Assembly: GCA_018400435.1 (NCBI GenBank)
Contig: JAGYMW010000005.1
Location: 1 to 45,205, forward strand
Origin: Bacillota bacterium
Lineage (GTDB): Bacteria > Bacillota > Dethiobacteria > DTU022
DNA: 45,205 nt
Reading direction: 5' to 3'
Position numbers and translations under genes: made by a program. This document shows, in pieces, positions 1-7,598 of this stretch; positions within the stretch are counted from its first letter, which is position 1, and each line of letters opens with the position of its first letter. The notes under the pieces are model-generated. The model had not been told where the DNA came from. It was given only the letters and a program-made list of their open reading frames with translations, and did no database searches.

Positions 1-746
1 CTTGTCTGGGATGAATTGCCTGCGGTAACAGTACCTTTGGTATGAAAAGCCGGGCGAAGTTTGGCCAGTACTTCAAGGCTCGTTTCTCGAATCCCCTCGT
101 CGATATCGAAGATAGATTCTTTTTTAACAATTTTGTCGTCCGGGCCGACCGAGCTGTCGACTATTTTAAGAGGGACGATTTCATCTTTAAACCGGCCTTC
201 TTTTGTTGCTGAGGCCGCTTTCTGCTGGCTGGCCAGGCCGAATTGATCTTGTTCTTCACGAGTGATATTGAAGCGATTGGCTACATTTTCAGCGGTAATG
301 CCCATGGGGGTGTAAGCTTCAATATTTTTTTCAACCAGTTCCGGGCTTGGAGTAAGCTTGTTTCCGCCCATGGGAACCATGCTCATGCTTTCTACTCCTC
401 CGGCGACAATAGCATCGGCATAGCCCAGCATTATTCGTTCGGCAGCCAGGGCTATAGCCTGCAATCCCGAAGAGCAGAATCGGTTCACTGTCTGGCCGGG
501 GACGCTGTCGGGAAAGCCAGCCTGGAGAGCGATTATTCGGCCGACATTCATTCCCTGCTCTGCTTCGGGGAATGAACAACCCATAATTACATCTTCCACT
601 TCGGCCGGATCAAGACCTTTAGCTCTGGCCATGGCTTCTCTTACGGCTACCGTGCCCATGTAATCTGGCCTGGTGAAGCGAAGTTTGCCCCGTGGTGCCT
701 TGCCAATTGCTGTCCGGACACTGGAAACGATAACGGCTTCTTTCAT
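1..746 (-). CDS. fadA: Acetyl-CoA acyltransferase (thiolase), 5' part only
   Basis: This is the thiolase of beta-oxidation, which cleaves 3-ketoacyl-CoA with CoA to acetyl-CoA and a shortened acyl-CoA. Only the first 248 codons are in the window; a full thiolase is about 390 residues, so the C-terminal His and Cys motifs lie outside. The start is the ATG at 746, giving MKEAVIVSSVRTAIGK. Its ribosome binding site AAAGGAGGG overlaps the stop codon of fadN, which suggests translational coupling. The nucleophile is Cys91 in VNRFCSSGLQAIA, followed by the typical GGVESMS stretch. Order fadN then fadA matches the Bacillus fadNA operon. The reading frame is open to the window edge and looks intact. 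Assignment to the degradative rather than the biosynthetic thiolase rests on its neighbour. Confidence 0.93.
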   Translation of the reverse strand, partial: MKEAVIVSSVRTAIGKAPRGKLRFTRPDYMGTVAVREAMARAKGLDPAEVEDVIMGCSFPEAEQGMNVGRIIALQAGFPDSVPGQTVNRFCSSGLQAIALAAERIMLGYADAIVAGGVESMSMVPMGGNKLTPSPELVEKNIEAYTPMGITAENVANRFNITREEQDQFGLASQQKAASATKEGRFKDEIVPLKIVDSSVGPDDKIVKKESIFDIDEGIRETSLEVLAKLRPAFHTKGTVTAGNSSQT

Positions 747-760
747 TCTGGTTCCCTCCT

Positions 761-3169
761 TTAATTTCTCAAGGGCTTGCCCGTGGTGAGAAAGTGAGTG
801 ATTCTTTCCTGGGTCTTTGGCTCACCAAGAAGGCTCTTGAATTTTTCTCTTTCAATATCGAGTAGGTACTGTTCACTGACCAGCGAGTTAGGTTTTATAT
901 TGCCACCGCAGATGACATAGGCGATGGCATTGGCTACTTTTTGTTCATGTTCCGTGATGTAACCGCCCCAGAGCATATTCTGGACGCCAGCCTTGAAGGT
1001 AGCGATCCCGTACTCACCCAGGACCCTGATCTTTTTAAGCCTGGGCGTTTTATAACCTTCCAGGACCATGGCTAGAACAGTATTTTTGGCATCGTGAAGC
1101 AGGTAGTCCTGGTTTACGCTTATTTTGTCTGTTTTCCGGAGGAATCCCAGTTCTCTGGCATGCTGGGCGCTGGTTGATACAGTAGCCATGGCAATTGCTT
1201 CGAAGGCCTTTTGTACGAATGGAAGGCGGTCTGTGTTTACATCATCGCGCAGTCCCTCGGTCATCCGGATTAGAAGCTCCTTGTTTCCCCCGGCGCCGGG
1301 TATCAGGCCCATGCCCATTTCAACCTGGCCAAGGAAAGTATCGGCAGCAGCCTGAACCCGGTTACAGTGAGAGATTAATTCCATTCCACCGCCCAGGGTC
1401 ATCTGGAAGGGGGCGGCGACAACGGGGATTTTTGCATATTTCAGCTTCATCAGGCCGTTTTGCAGGCTGACGTTGGACTGCTCCAGCATATCCCACTCGC
1501 CGGATTGAGCGCCCATCAGCATCAGGGCGACGTTAGCGCCGACACAGAAATTATTGGCGTGGTTGCCCACCACCATACCGACATAGTTTTTCTCTGCTTC
1601 CTCGATAGCTTCATGGATAAAATCCCAGAAAAGCGGGGAAAGGGCCTGCTGCGGACTGTGCTGTTCCAGGCAGCAGACGCCGTCACCCATGTCGAGCAAG
1701 CTGCCGTCATCATTGCCCATGATCAGCTTGTTCTGCTTCTTAAGGGCGGGTAGGCTGATGATTTCTGGGCTGACCGGTACCGGTTTATAGTTTCCTGAAG
1801 AGAAATCGTAGTAGGAAAGATTTCCTTTTTCATCTTCATGGTAAAAATTATCGAACCCTTTGTCCAGCATTTCTTCGACATTGCCCGGGATCTTAAGCCC
1901 TTCATTTTTCATCCGTTCGACGCTTTCTTTCACTCCGATGGCATCCCAGCTTTCAAAGGGGCCCAGTTTCCAGTTAAAGCCCCAGCGCATTGCCCGATCG
2001 ATATTAACGATATCATCGGCTATTTCAGGGATCATCGAAGCGCTGTAGATTAAAAATCTTTTGGTCAGCTCCCAGGCAAACCGGCCGGCCTTGTCATCCG
2101 AATTGACCAGCATCTTAAAGCCTTTGGTCAGTTCCTCGTGCCTTGTCTTGCCGATAATGTCAAAGCGGGCTTTTTCCCGCGGCCGATATTCAAATATTTC
2201 AATGTCAAGAGCATGTATTTCCGAACCATTTTCACCTTTCACTTTCTTGTAGAAACCCTGGCCTGTTTTATCGCCGAGCAGTTTTTTGTCTACCATTTTC
2301 TGCAGGAAATCCGGCAGTTCAAAGCTGGTCTTTTCTTCGGGGTCTTCGGTTTTATCATAAACAGTACGAGCGACATGACAGAATGTGTCAAGACCTACCA
2401 TGTCGAGGGTGCGAAAGGAGGCGCTCTTGGGATGCCCCATCGGTGGGCCGGTAATAGAGTCCACCTCTTCAATCGTCATCTTTTCTTCCTGCATCAGCTT
2501 AATAGTATGCATCATGGCATGTGTTCCGATGCGGTTGGCGATAAAGTTTGGAGTATCCTTGGCGAACACCACGCCTTTGCCAAGTACTTTTTCACAGAAG
2601 CGGTGCATGAACGTGAGAACTTCATCAGTTGTATCGTGGCAGGGGATAATTTCCAGCAGTTTCATCCAGCGCGGCGGGTTAAAAAAGTGGGTCCCCAGAA
2701 AGTACTGGCGAAAGCGAGATGAATTATCCGCCACCATCTCGTTGATTGAGAGGCCTGAAGTATTGGAGGAAACAATTATTCCCTCAGACCAGTTTTCTTC
2801 CACTTGTTTGAATACCTTTTTCTTGATCTCAATATTTTCGACGACGACCTCGATCACCCAGTCGACATCCTTGATTCTGGATAGGTCGTCTTCAAAATTG
2901 CCAGGGGTAATCAGGTCAATAGTGGAATCGCTGTAGAGGGGTTTCTGTTTATTCTTGAGGAGATCCTGTTTTCCCTTAATGGCAAGGCGGTTGCGTACTA
3001 CGGGACTTTTGAGAGTCAAGCCCTGTTTTTCTTCTTCCGGTGTTATCTCCCGGGGGACTATGTCGAGCAGGTAGACCGGAATTCCCACATTGGCCAGATG
3101 GGCGGCAATAGTAGCACCCATTACTCCGGCGCCGAGAACGGCAGCCTTTCGGATTTCTTTCAAGGCCAT
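761..3169 (-). CDS. fadN: 3-hydroxyacyl-CoA dehydrogenase / enoyl-CoA hydratase, FadN type
   Basis: This is a bifunctional beta-oxidation enzyme of 802 residues. The dehydrogenase comes first: the NAD-binding loop LGAGVMGATIAAHLA lies near residues 12-26, and the catalytic His161 is in LGTHFFNPP. The enoyl-CoA hydratase fold follows in the C-terminal part, with GGGMELISH and EMGMGLIPGAGG supplying the oxyanion-hole and acidic residues. This dehydrogenase-first order and the length match Bacillus FadN (about 790 residues) rather than E. coli FadB, which has the hydratase first. The ATG at 3169 follows AGGGAGGTATTTAA. It is transcribed from fadR towards fadA, 57 bases after fadR. The expected substrates are medium- to long-chain enoyl- and hydroxyacyl-CoA in the cytoplasm. 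An acyl-CoA dehydrogenase (fadE) would be expected beyond the window edge. Confidence 0.93.
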   Translation of the reverse strand: MALKEIRKAAVLGAGVMGATIAAHLANVGIPVYLLDIVPREITPEEEKQGLTLKSPVVRNRLAIKGKQDLLKNKQKPLYSDSTIDLITPGNFEDDLSRIKDVDWVIEVVVENIEIKKKVFKQVEENWSEGIIVSSNTSGLSINEMVADNSSRFRQYFLGTHFFNPPRWMKLLEIIPCHDTTDEVLTFMHRFCEKVLGKGVVFAKDTPNFIANRIGTHAMMHTIKLMQEEKMTIEEVDSITGPPMGHPKSASFRTLDMVGLDTFCHVARTVYDKTEDPEEKTSFELPDFLQKMVDKKLLGDKTGQGFYKKVKGENGSEIHALDIEIFEYRPREKARFDIIGKTRHEELTKGFKMLVNSDDKAGRFAWELTKRFLIYSASMIPEIADDIVNIDRAMRWGFNWKLGPFESWDAIGVKESVERMKNEGLKIPGNVEEMLDKGFDNFYHEDEKGNLSYYDFSSGNYKPVPVSPEIISLPALKKQNKLIMGNDDGSLLDMGDGVCCLEQHSPQQALSPLFWDFIHEAIEEAEKNYVGMVVGNHANNFCVGANVALMLMGAQSGEWDMLEQSNVSLQNGLMKLKYAKIPVVAAPFQMTLGGGMELISHCNRVQAAADTFLGQVEMGMGLIPGAGGNKELLIRMTEGLRDDVNTDRLPFVQKAFEAIAMATVSTSAQHARELGFLRKTDKISVNQDYLLHDAKNTVLAMVLEGYKTPRLKKIRVLGEYGIATFKAGVQNMLWGGYITEHEQKVANAIAYVICGGNIKPNSLVSEQYLLDIEREKFKSLLGEPKTQERITHFLTTGKPLRN

Positions 3170-3226
3170 TTAAATACCTCCCTGTGACGTGAAATTAAAA
3201 AAACCCATCCAGAGGATCAACTGAAA

Positions 3227-3808
3227 TCAGCACAGCCCGTTTACCAGCAGATCAAATAGGGGTTTTTTCATAATCGTGAGATCATATGGTTTGGCGGACA
3301 TGACCCAGCAGGTCACCACTTCATCGACGGCACCAAATATCACTTTGCGGGCTGTTCTTGTGTTTAGTTCGCGCCGGTAAAGGCCCTGCTCTTTGCCTTC
3401 TTCGATCACCTCCTCAATTAACTGGAAATAGCTCATCAGCGGTTTTGATATACCCTGGTTAATTGTTTGATCAATCTGGCGCAGCTCAATCTGGGTGACC
3501 ATGGCCTGGTTTGGCCTTTCTCCGAGGGTGTTGAGATGATAACAGATGATCCGGTCAAGTTTTTCTTCAGCGCTGCGGCACTGGTCCAGTTCGCGGCTAA
3601 GTTCTTCAACAAAACGCTGCATAAGATTTTGGAAAAGGGATATCAGAATATCTTCTTTGTTTTCGAAGTATATGTACAGGGTCCCGTCCGCTAGGCCGGC
3701 TTCGTGGGCTATATCGGCAATCCGGGTACGATGGTATCCTTTCCTGGCGATAGTTTTGACCGCTGCTTCCAGGATCGCCTCGTATTTTTCACCCGTTCTT
3801 TTAGCCAT
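3227..3808 (-). CDS. fadR: TetR-family fatty-acid degradation repressor, FadR (YsiA) type
   Basis: This is a 193-residue TetR-family regulator. The N-terminal helix-turn-helix contains RIADIAHEAGLADGTLYIYF near residues 25-44, and the following NKEDILISLF is a near match to what I recall of Bacillus subtilis FadR, which has the same length. The C-terminal ligand-binding half carries MVTQIELRQ and a closing LLVNGL, also as in Bacillus FadR. In that family, long-chain acyl-CoA releases the repressor from DNA. Here it is the first gene of fadR-fadN-fadA, and a matching operator sits just upstream of its own start at 3828-3845. Autoregulation and control of fadNA are therefore likely. The ATG at 3808 is preceded by AGGAGA. 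Confidence 0.9.
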   Translation of the reverse strand: MAKRTGEKYEAILEAAVKTIARKGYHRTRIADIAHEAGLADGTLYIYFENKEDILISLFQNLMQRFVEELSRELDQCRSAEEKLDRIICYHLNTLGERPNQAMVTQIELRQIDQTINQGISKPLMSYFQLIEEVIEEGKEQGLYRRELNTRTARKVIFGAVDEVVTCWVMSAKPYDLTIMKKPLFDLLVNGLC

Positions 3809-3827
3809 CAGTTTTCTCCTGTATGGA

Positions 3828-3845
3828 TGAATGATTATTCATTCG
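3828..3845. promoter_or_regulatory. FadR operator
   Basis: The plus strand reads TGAATGA-TTAT-TCATTCG, an inverted repeat of GAATGA and TCATTC around four bases. It fits the FadR consensus known from Bacillus (TGAATGA-nTAn-TCATTCA) at all but the last base. It lies 20 bases upstream of the fadR start and overlaps the predicted transcription start of the minus-strand promoter at 3851-3879, so binding should block initiation. No second copy was seen between fadR and fadN. Confidence 0.85.
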
Positions 3846-3850
3846 TCAAT

Positions 3851-3879
3851 ATTTTATATTATTTTGAAACAATAATCAA
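3851..3879 (-). promoter_or_regulatory. Sigma-A type promoter for fadR-fadN-fadA
   Basis: On the minus strand a TTGATT -35 (3874-3879) is followed after 17 bases by TAAAAT (3851-3856). Predicted initiation near 3844 falls inside the FadR operator. The region is very AT-rich, so other pairings are possible. Confidence 0.5.
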
Positions 3880-3965
3880 TATTTATTACACTTGTTATGA
3901 AAATTAATCCATCTACTATATGACCAAAATCTTTTGCTAACCGGCTCACAGTTTTTATTTAGATG

Positions 3966-3994
3966 TTGTCACTATTTTTTATCTATGGTAATAT
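3966..3994 (+). promoter_or_regulatory. Promoter upstream of tig
   Basis: TTGTCA (3966-3971), a 17-base spacer and TAATAT (3989-3994) make a good housekeeping promoter. Transcription would begin near 4001, leaving an untranslated leader of about 100 bases before tig. It is divergent from the fadR promoter. Confidence 0.65.
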
Positions 3995-4007
3995 ATAAAT
4001 GATTTGG

Positions 4008-4028
4008 CGCCTGTATTAAGGCGTTTTT
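4008..4028 (+). terminator. Small hairpin with T-run in the tig leader
   Basis: CGCCT and AGGCG pair around a six-base loop and are followed by five T residues, starting within about 10 bases of the predicted tig transcription start. The five-pair stem is weak for a terminator. It could act as a promoter-proximal pause or attenuation site, or be chance. Confidence 0.3.
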
Positions 4029-4104
4029 ATTATTGATCTGACAGCCGGGCGGGGTTATGCTGTTTGAAGGTTGTTTATCTGCATGGTAAAGAGAGGTAAT
4101 CAAT

Positions 4105-5544
4105 ATGCTGAATCACCTGGAAAACATTAAAAACAACAAGGTTAAGCTGGGAATAGAAGTGGCATCGCCGGACGTGGACACTGCTCTGGCCAAGGCCTAT
4201 CGGAAAGTGGTAAGGCAGATTAATCTACCTGGTTTCAGAAAGGGTAAAGTGCCCCGCCGGATTCTTGAAACACGATTTGGACCCGAGGTGCTGCACGAGG
4301 AGGCTCTTGAACTGCTTGTGCCTCCCGCTTACGAGGAAGCGTTGAAAGAGGCGGACGTCAGTCCCATCAACCAGCCTGATTTTGAGCTGGTCCAGATCGA
4401 AGAGGGCAAGCCTCTTCTCTTCAACGCGGTTGTGGAGGTGATGCCTCCTGTTGAACTGAGTGAATATAAGGGTATCAAGGTCGAGCAGACAGAAGCGGTT
4501 GTTGACGATATCCAGGTGGAGCAGAACCTTTTTATGCTGCGGGAACAGAGTGCCAGGCTCATTCCGAAAGAAGATGGGAAGGCGGAAGAGGGCGACCTGC
4601 TGACAATTGATTTCAAAGGTTTTATTGATGGAGAACCTTTCGAGGGTGGAGAAGCGGAAAACTATTCCCTGGAACTGGGATCGAAGACTTTTATCAAGGG
4701 ATTTGAAGAACAGCTCCTTGGTGTTTCTCCCGAAGAAGAACTGGAAGTGAAAGTCAAATTTCCCGATGACTACGGAAAGGAAGAGCTGGCCGGTAAAGAG
4801 GCGCTCTTTAAAGTAACAGTTAAGCAAATCAAGAAAAAGCAGCTCCCGGAGCTGGATGACGAGTTTGCCAAAGAAGCAAGCGAATTTGATACTCTCGAGG
4901 AAATGAAAGAAGATTTACGGGAGAAACTGCTTAATAATGCCCGGGAAGAATCGAAAGAGAGAATGGAAGAAACATTAATTGGCAAAATAGCTGAAGAGTC
5001 AAAAGTGGACCTGCCGCAGACCTTGGTAGAGCGTCAACTGGACAGGTTGATAGGTGAATTTGAAACTTATCTGCGTTATCAGGGTATGAATATGGATCAG
5101 TTTCTCAATCTAGCCGGGAAAAAAATTGAAGAAATCCGCGAAGAAAGGCGAGAAGAAGCGGAAAAAAGAACCAGGATCAATTTGGTGCTTGACGCGATAG
5201 CCAAAAAAGAAGGAATTGAAATCGAGGACAGCGAATTAGATGACAAGATTGCATCCATCGCCGAGAGCTACAACGACAGTGCGGAGAGGGTGCGGGAAAT
5301 CATTGAGAAACAAGGTCGGCTGCCGGTGATTCGCGAAGAAATGCGTATTCGCAAGGTAATCGACCTCCTTGTTTCCGAAGCGCAGATCAAGCTGGTTAAG
5401 AAGGAAATCGGGAAACCCGACAAAGAGGATGAGGGGGAGAATACCCCTGCTAAAGAAAAGCAAGATAGTGACGAAATTGCTACGGATTCGGACGCGGATG
5501 CGGAGACAGAAGCTGAAATTACAGAAAAAGAAAAAAATAAGTAG
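4105..5544 (+). CDS. tig: Trigger factor, ribosome-associated chaperone and peptidyl-prolyl isomerase
   Basis: Trigger factor binds near the ribosomal exit tunnel and shields nascent chains. The N-terminal ribosome-binding domain has the signature GFRKGKVPRR near residues 45-54. An FKBP-type isomerase domain follows at about 155-245 (GDLLTIDFKGFIDGEPF, then GSKTFIKGFEEQLLG), and then the helical C-terminal domain. At 479 residues it is longer than the usual 425-435. The excess is a highly charged tail after about residue 435 that is rich in Asp, Glu and Lys. It starts at ATG 4105 after GAGAGG and leads the tig-clpP-clpX-lon series. The frame is intact throughout, so the tail is a real extension and not a frameshift product. 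Confidence 0.96.
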   Translation: MLNHLENIKNNKVKLGIEVASPDVDTALAKAYRKVVRQINLPGFRKGKVPRRILETRFGPEVLHEEALELLVPPAYEEALKEADVSPINQPDFELVQIEEGKPLLFNAVVEVMPPVELSEYKGIKVEQTEAVVDDIQVEQNLFMLREQSARLIPKEDGKAEEGDLLTIDFKGFIDGEPFEGGEAENYSLELGSKTFIKGFEEQLLGVSPEEELEVKVKFPDDYGKEELAGKEALFKVTVKQIKKKQLPELDDEFAKEASEFDTLEEMKEDLREKLLNNAREESKERMEETLIGKIAEESKVDLPQTLVERQLDRLIGEFETYLRYQGMNMDQFLNLAGKKIEEIREERREEAEKRTRINLVLDAIAKKEGIEIEDSELDDKIASIAESYNDSAERVREIIEKQGRLPVIREEMRIRKVIDLLVSEAQIKLVKKEIGKPDKEDEGENTPAKEKQDSDEIATDSDADAETEAEITEKEKNK

Positions 5545-5602
5545 TATAATAATATAAGGAAAGTAATTTTGTATCAGAAGAGAGAGAAGGAGGTTTTGAC
5601 CA

Positions 5603-6190
5603 ATGAGTCTATTGGTACCGATGGTGGTGGAACAGACCAGCCGTGGTGAAAGAGCTTATGATATTTATTCGCGATTGCTTAAAGATAGAATTGTCTTTCT
5701 TGGCAGTGCGATCGATGACAATGTGGCTAACCTGGTTGTGGCTCAGATGTTGTTCCTGGAATCGGAAGATCCCAAAAAAGATATTAACCTTTATATAAAT
5801 TCACCGGGGGGGTCAGTTTATGCCGGGATGGCCATCTACGACACGATGCGCTATGTTAAGCCCTCCATTTCGACAATCTGTGTTGGATTGGCCGCCAGTT
5901 TTGGAGCGGTTTTGTTGTCGGCAGGCGAAAAGGGTAAGCGTTTTGCATTGCCTAATTCCCGCATCATGCTGCACCAGCCTGCCGGTGGAGCCCAGGGACA
6001 GGCTGTTGACATTGAAATTCACGCCCGCGAGATCCTGAAAGTGCGGGAAACTCTCCAGAATATCCTGGCTGAAAATACTGGTCAATCTGTAGAGACGATT
6101 GCCAGAGACACGGATCGCGACTTCTTTATGTCGGCGGAAGATTCACAGAAGTATGGTTTAATTGACGATATTCTGGTCCACCGAAGCTAA
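5603..6190 (+). CDS. clpP: ATP-dependent Clp protease proteolytic subunit
   Basis: This is the serine peptidase ring of the Clp protease, 195 residues. The catalytic triad is visible: Ser99 in GLAASFGA, His124 in MLHQP and Asp173 in DTDRDFF, with spacings equal to the E. coli enzyme (97/122/171). The N-terminus [26 protein letters not shown] is the standard processed region. The start at 5603 follows AGAAGGAGG. It lies 58 bases after tig and 25 bases before clpX, so ClpXP is made from one transcript. I saw no CtsR heptad repeats or CIRCE element upstream. Confidence 0.97.
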   Translation: MSLLVPMVVEQTSRGERAYDIYSRLLKDRIVFLGSAIDDNVANLVVAQMLFLESEDPKKDINLYINSPGGSVYAGMAIYDTMRYVKPSISTICVGLAASFGAVLLSAGEKGKRFALPNSRIMLHQPAGGAQGQAVDIEIHAREILKVRETLQNILAENTGQSVETIARDTDRDFFMSAEDSQKYGLIDDILVHRS

Positions 6191-6215
6191 CATTGGAAAT
6201 GAGGTGAACCCCAGT

Positions 6216-7475
6216 ATGTTTAAGTTTAATGAAGAAAAAGGCCAACTCAAATGTTCCTTTTGCGGTAAATCGCAGGAACAGGTCCGCAAGCTCGTTGCCG
6301 GTCCCGGAGTTTATATCTGTGATGAGTGTATCGAGCTATGTAATGAAATAATTGAAGAAGAAATCGGTGATGATACCGAACTTGGTTATGTAGAGCTGCC
6401 TAAACCTCAGGATATCAAGGAAATACTTGATCAGTACGTCATTGGACAGGAGGATGCCAAGAAGAGCCTTTCAGTGGCGGTTTACAATCATTATAAAAGG
6501 GTTAATGCCGGTCAGAAACCGGACGATGTGGAGCTGCAGAAAAGCAATATTGTTCTCATCGGTCCGACAGGGGTGGGGAAAACCTTGCTGGCGCAAACCT
6601 TGGCCCGCATACTCAATGTTCCCTTTGCCATTGCTGATGCCACTTCGCTTACTGAAGCCGGCTATGTCGGCGAAGATGTGGAAAATATTTTGCTCAAGCT
6701 GATCCAGGCTGCGGATTATGATTTGGAGAAAGCAGAAAAAGGGATTATCTATATTGATGAAATTGACAAGATCGCCCGCAAGACCGATAATCCTTCCATT
6801 ACCAGGGATGTATCGGGAGAAGGGGTCCAGCAGGCGTTACTAAAAATTCTTGAAGGCACGGTAGCCAGCGTGCCGCCACAGGGCGGACGCAAGCACCCGC
6901 ATCAGGAATTCATGCAAATCGATACCACTGATATTTTGTTCATCTGCGGTGGCGCTTTCGACGGTCTGGAAAAGATCATCCAGAACAGGGTAGGCAAAAG
7001 GGGAATTGGTTTCGGTGCCGATCTCGTTTCGCGCGACGACAGGAATTTGGGAGCAATCCTCAAACAGATCTTGCCTCAGGACCTTCTAAAATATGGCTTG
7101 ATCCCGGAATTTGTCGGCCGTATTCCAGTCATTGCTACCCTTGATCCGCTCGACAAGGAAGCCTTTGTTCGCATCCTGAAGGAACCCCGCAATGCCCTGA
7201 CCAAGCAGTACCAGCGCATCTTTGAACTTGATGGTGTTGCTCTCGAGTTCAAGGAAAATTCCCTTGAAGCCATTGCCGAGGAAGCAATGAAAAGGGATAC
7301 CGGAGCGAGAGGATTACGAGCAATCATGGAAGAAATTTTGCTCAACGTGATGTTTGAACTGCCCTCGCGGGAAGATATCGACCGCTGCGTGATTACCAGG
7401 GAAGTAGTTCACAATAGTGAGACGCCGATGCTGGTGACAAGGGATAAAAGGAAGAAAAAAGAAGAGAGTGCCTGA
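6216..7475 (+). CDS. clpX: ATP-dependent Clp protease ATP-binding subunit ClpX
   Basis: This is the AAA+ unfoldase that recognises substrates and feeds ClpP, 419 residues. An N-terminal zinc-binding domain has four cysteines ([14 protein letters not shown]). Walker A is GPTGVGKT at residues 116-123, Walker B is IIYIDEIDK, and [10 protein letters not shown] carries the IGF-type loop that docks on ClpP. The start is placed at ATG 6216, giving [17 protein letters not shown] and following GAGGTGAACCCC. A longer in-frame form from 6162 would overlap clpP and adds no conserved sequence. Confidence 0.97.
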   Translation: MFKFNEEKGQLKCSFCGKSQEQVRKLVAGPGVYICDECIELCNEIIEEEIGDDTELGYVELPKPQDIKEILDQYVIGQEDAKKSLSVAVYNHYKRVNAGQKPDDVELQKSNIVLIGPTGVGKTLLAQTLARILNVPFAIADATSLTEAGYVGEDVENILLKLIQAADYDLEKAEKGIIYIDEIDKIARKTDNPSITRDVSGEGVQQALLKILEGTVASVPPQGGRKHPHQEFMQIDTTDILFICGGAFDGLEKIIQNRVGKRGIGFGADLVSRDDRNLGAILKQILPQDLLKYGLIPEFVGRIPVIATLDPLDKEAFVRILKEPRNALTKQYQRIFELDGVALEFKENSLEAIAEEAMKRDTGARGLRAIMEEILLNVMFELPSREDIDRCVITREVVHNSETPMLVTRDKRKKKEESA

Positions 7476-7551
7476 TTGATGCGAAACGGGTAGCGATAAA
7501 TTACATATAAGTTGACAAGGATCCGTCTAAGCGGGAAGCGAATAGGAAAAT

Positions 7552-7570
7552 GATAAGCTTCTCGCTTATC
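7552..7570 (+). promoter_or_regulatory. Perfect hairpin just upstream of the lon ribosome binding site
   Basis: GATAAGC and GCTTATC pair perfectly around TTCTC. No T-run follows, so it is not a standard terminator. It ends about 8 bases before the GGGGAAGGTGG ribosome binding site of lon, where it could affect mRNA stability or translation. It is nearly an inverted repeat in DNA and could also be a protein site. Confidence 0.4.
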
Positions 7571-7598
7571 CTTTAAAGGGGAAGGTGGTTGATAATCT

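Noticed and set aside
5545-5602. CtsR or CIRCE control site before clpP
   Set aside because: No tandem heptad repeat and no long inverted repeat of the CIRCE type is present. A TATAAT near 5551 lacks a -35.
7512-7517. Consensus TTGACA before lon
   Set aside because: No acceptable -10 lies 16-18 bases downstream.
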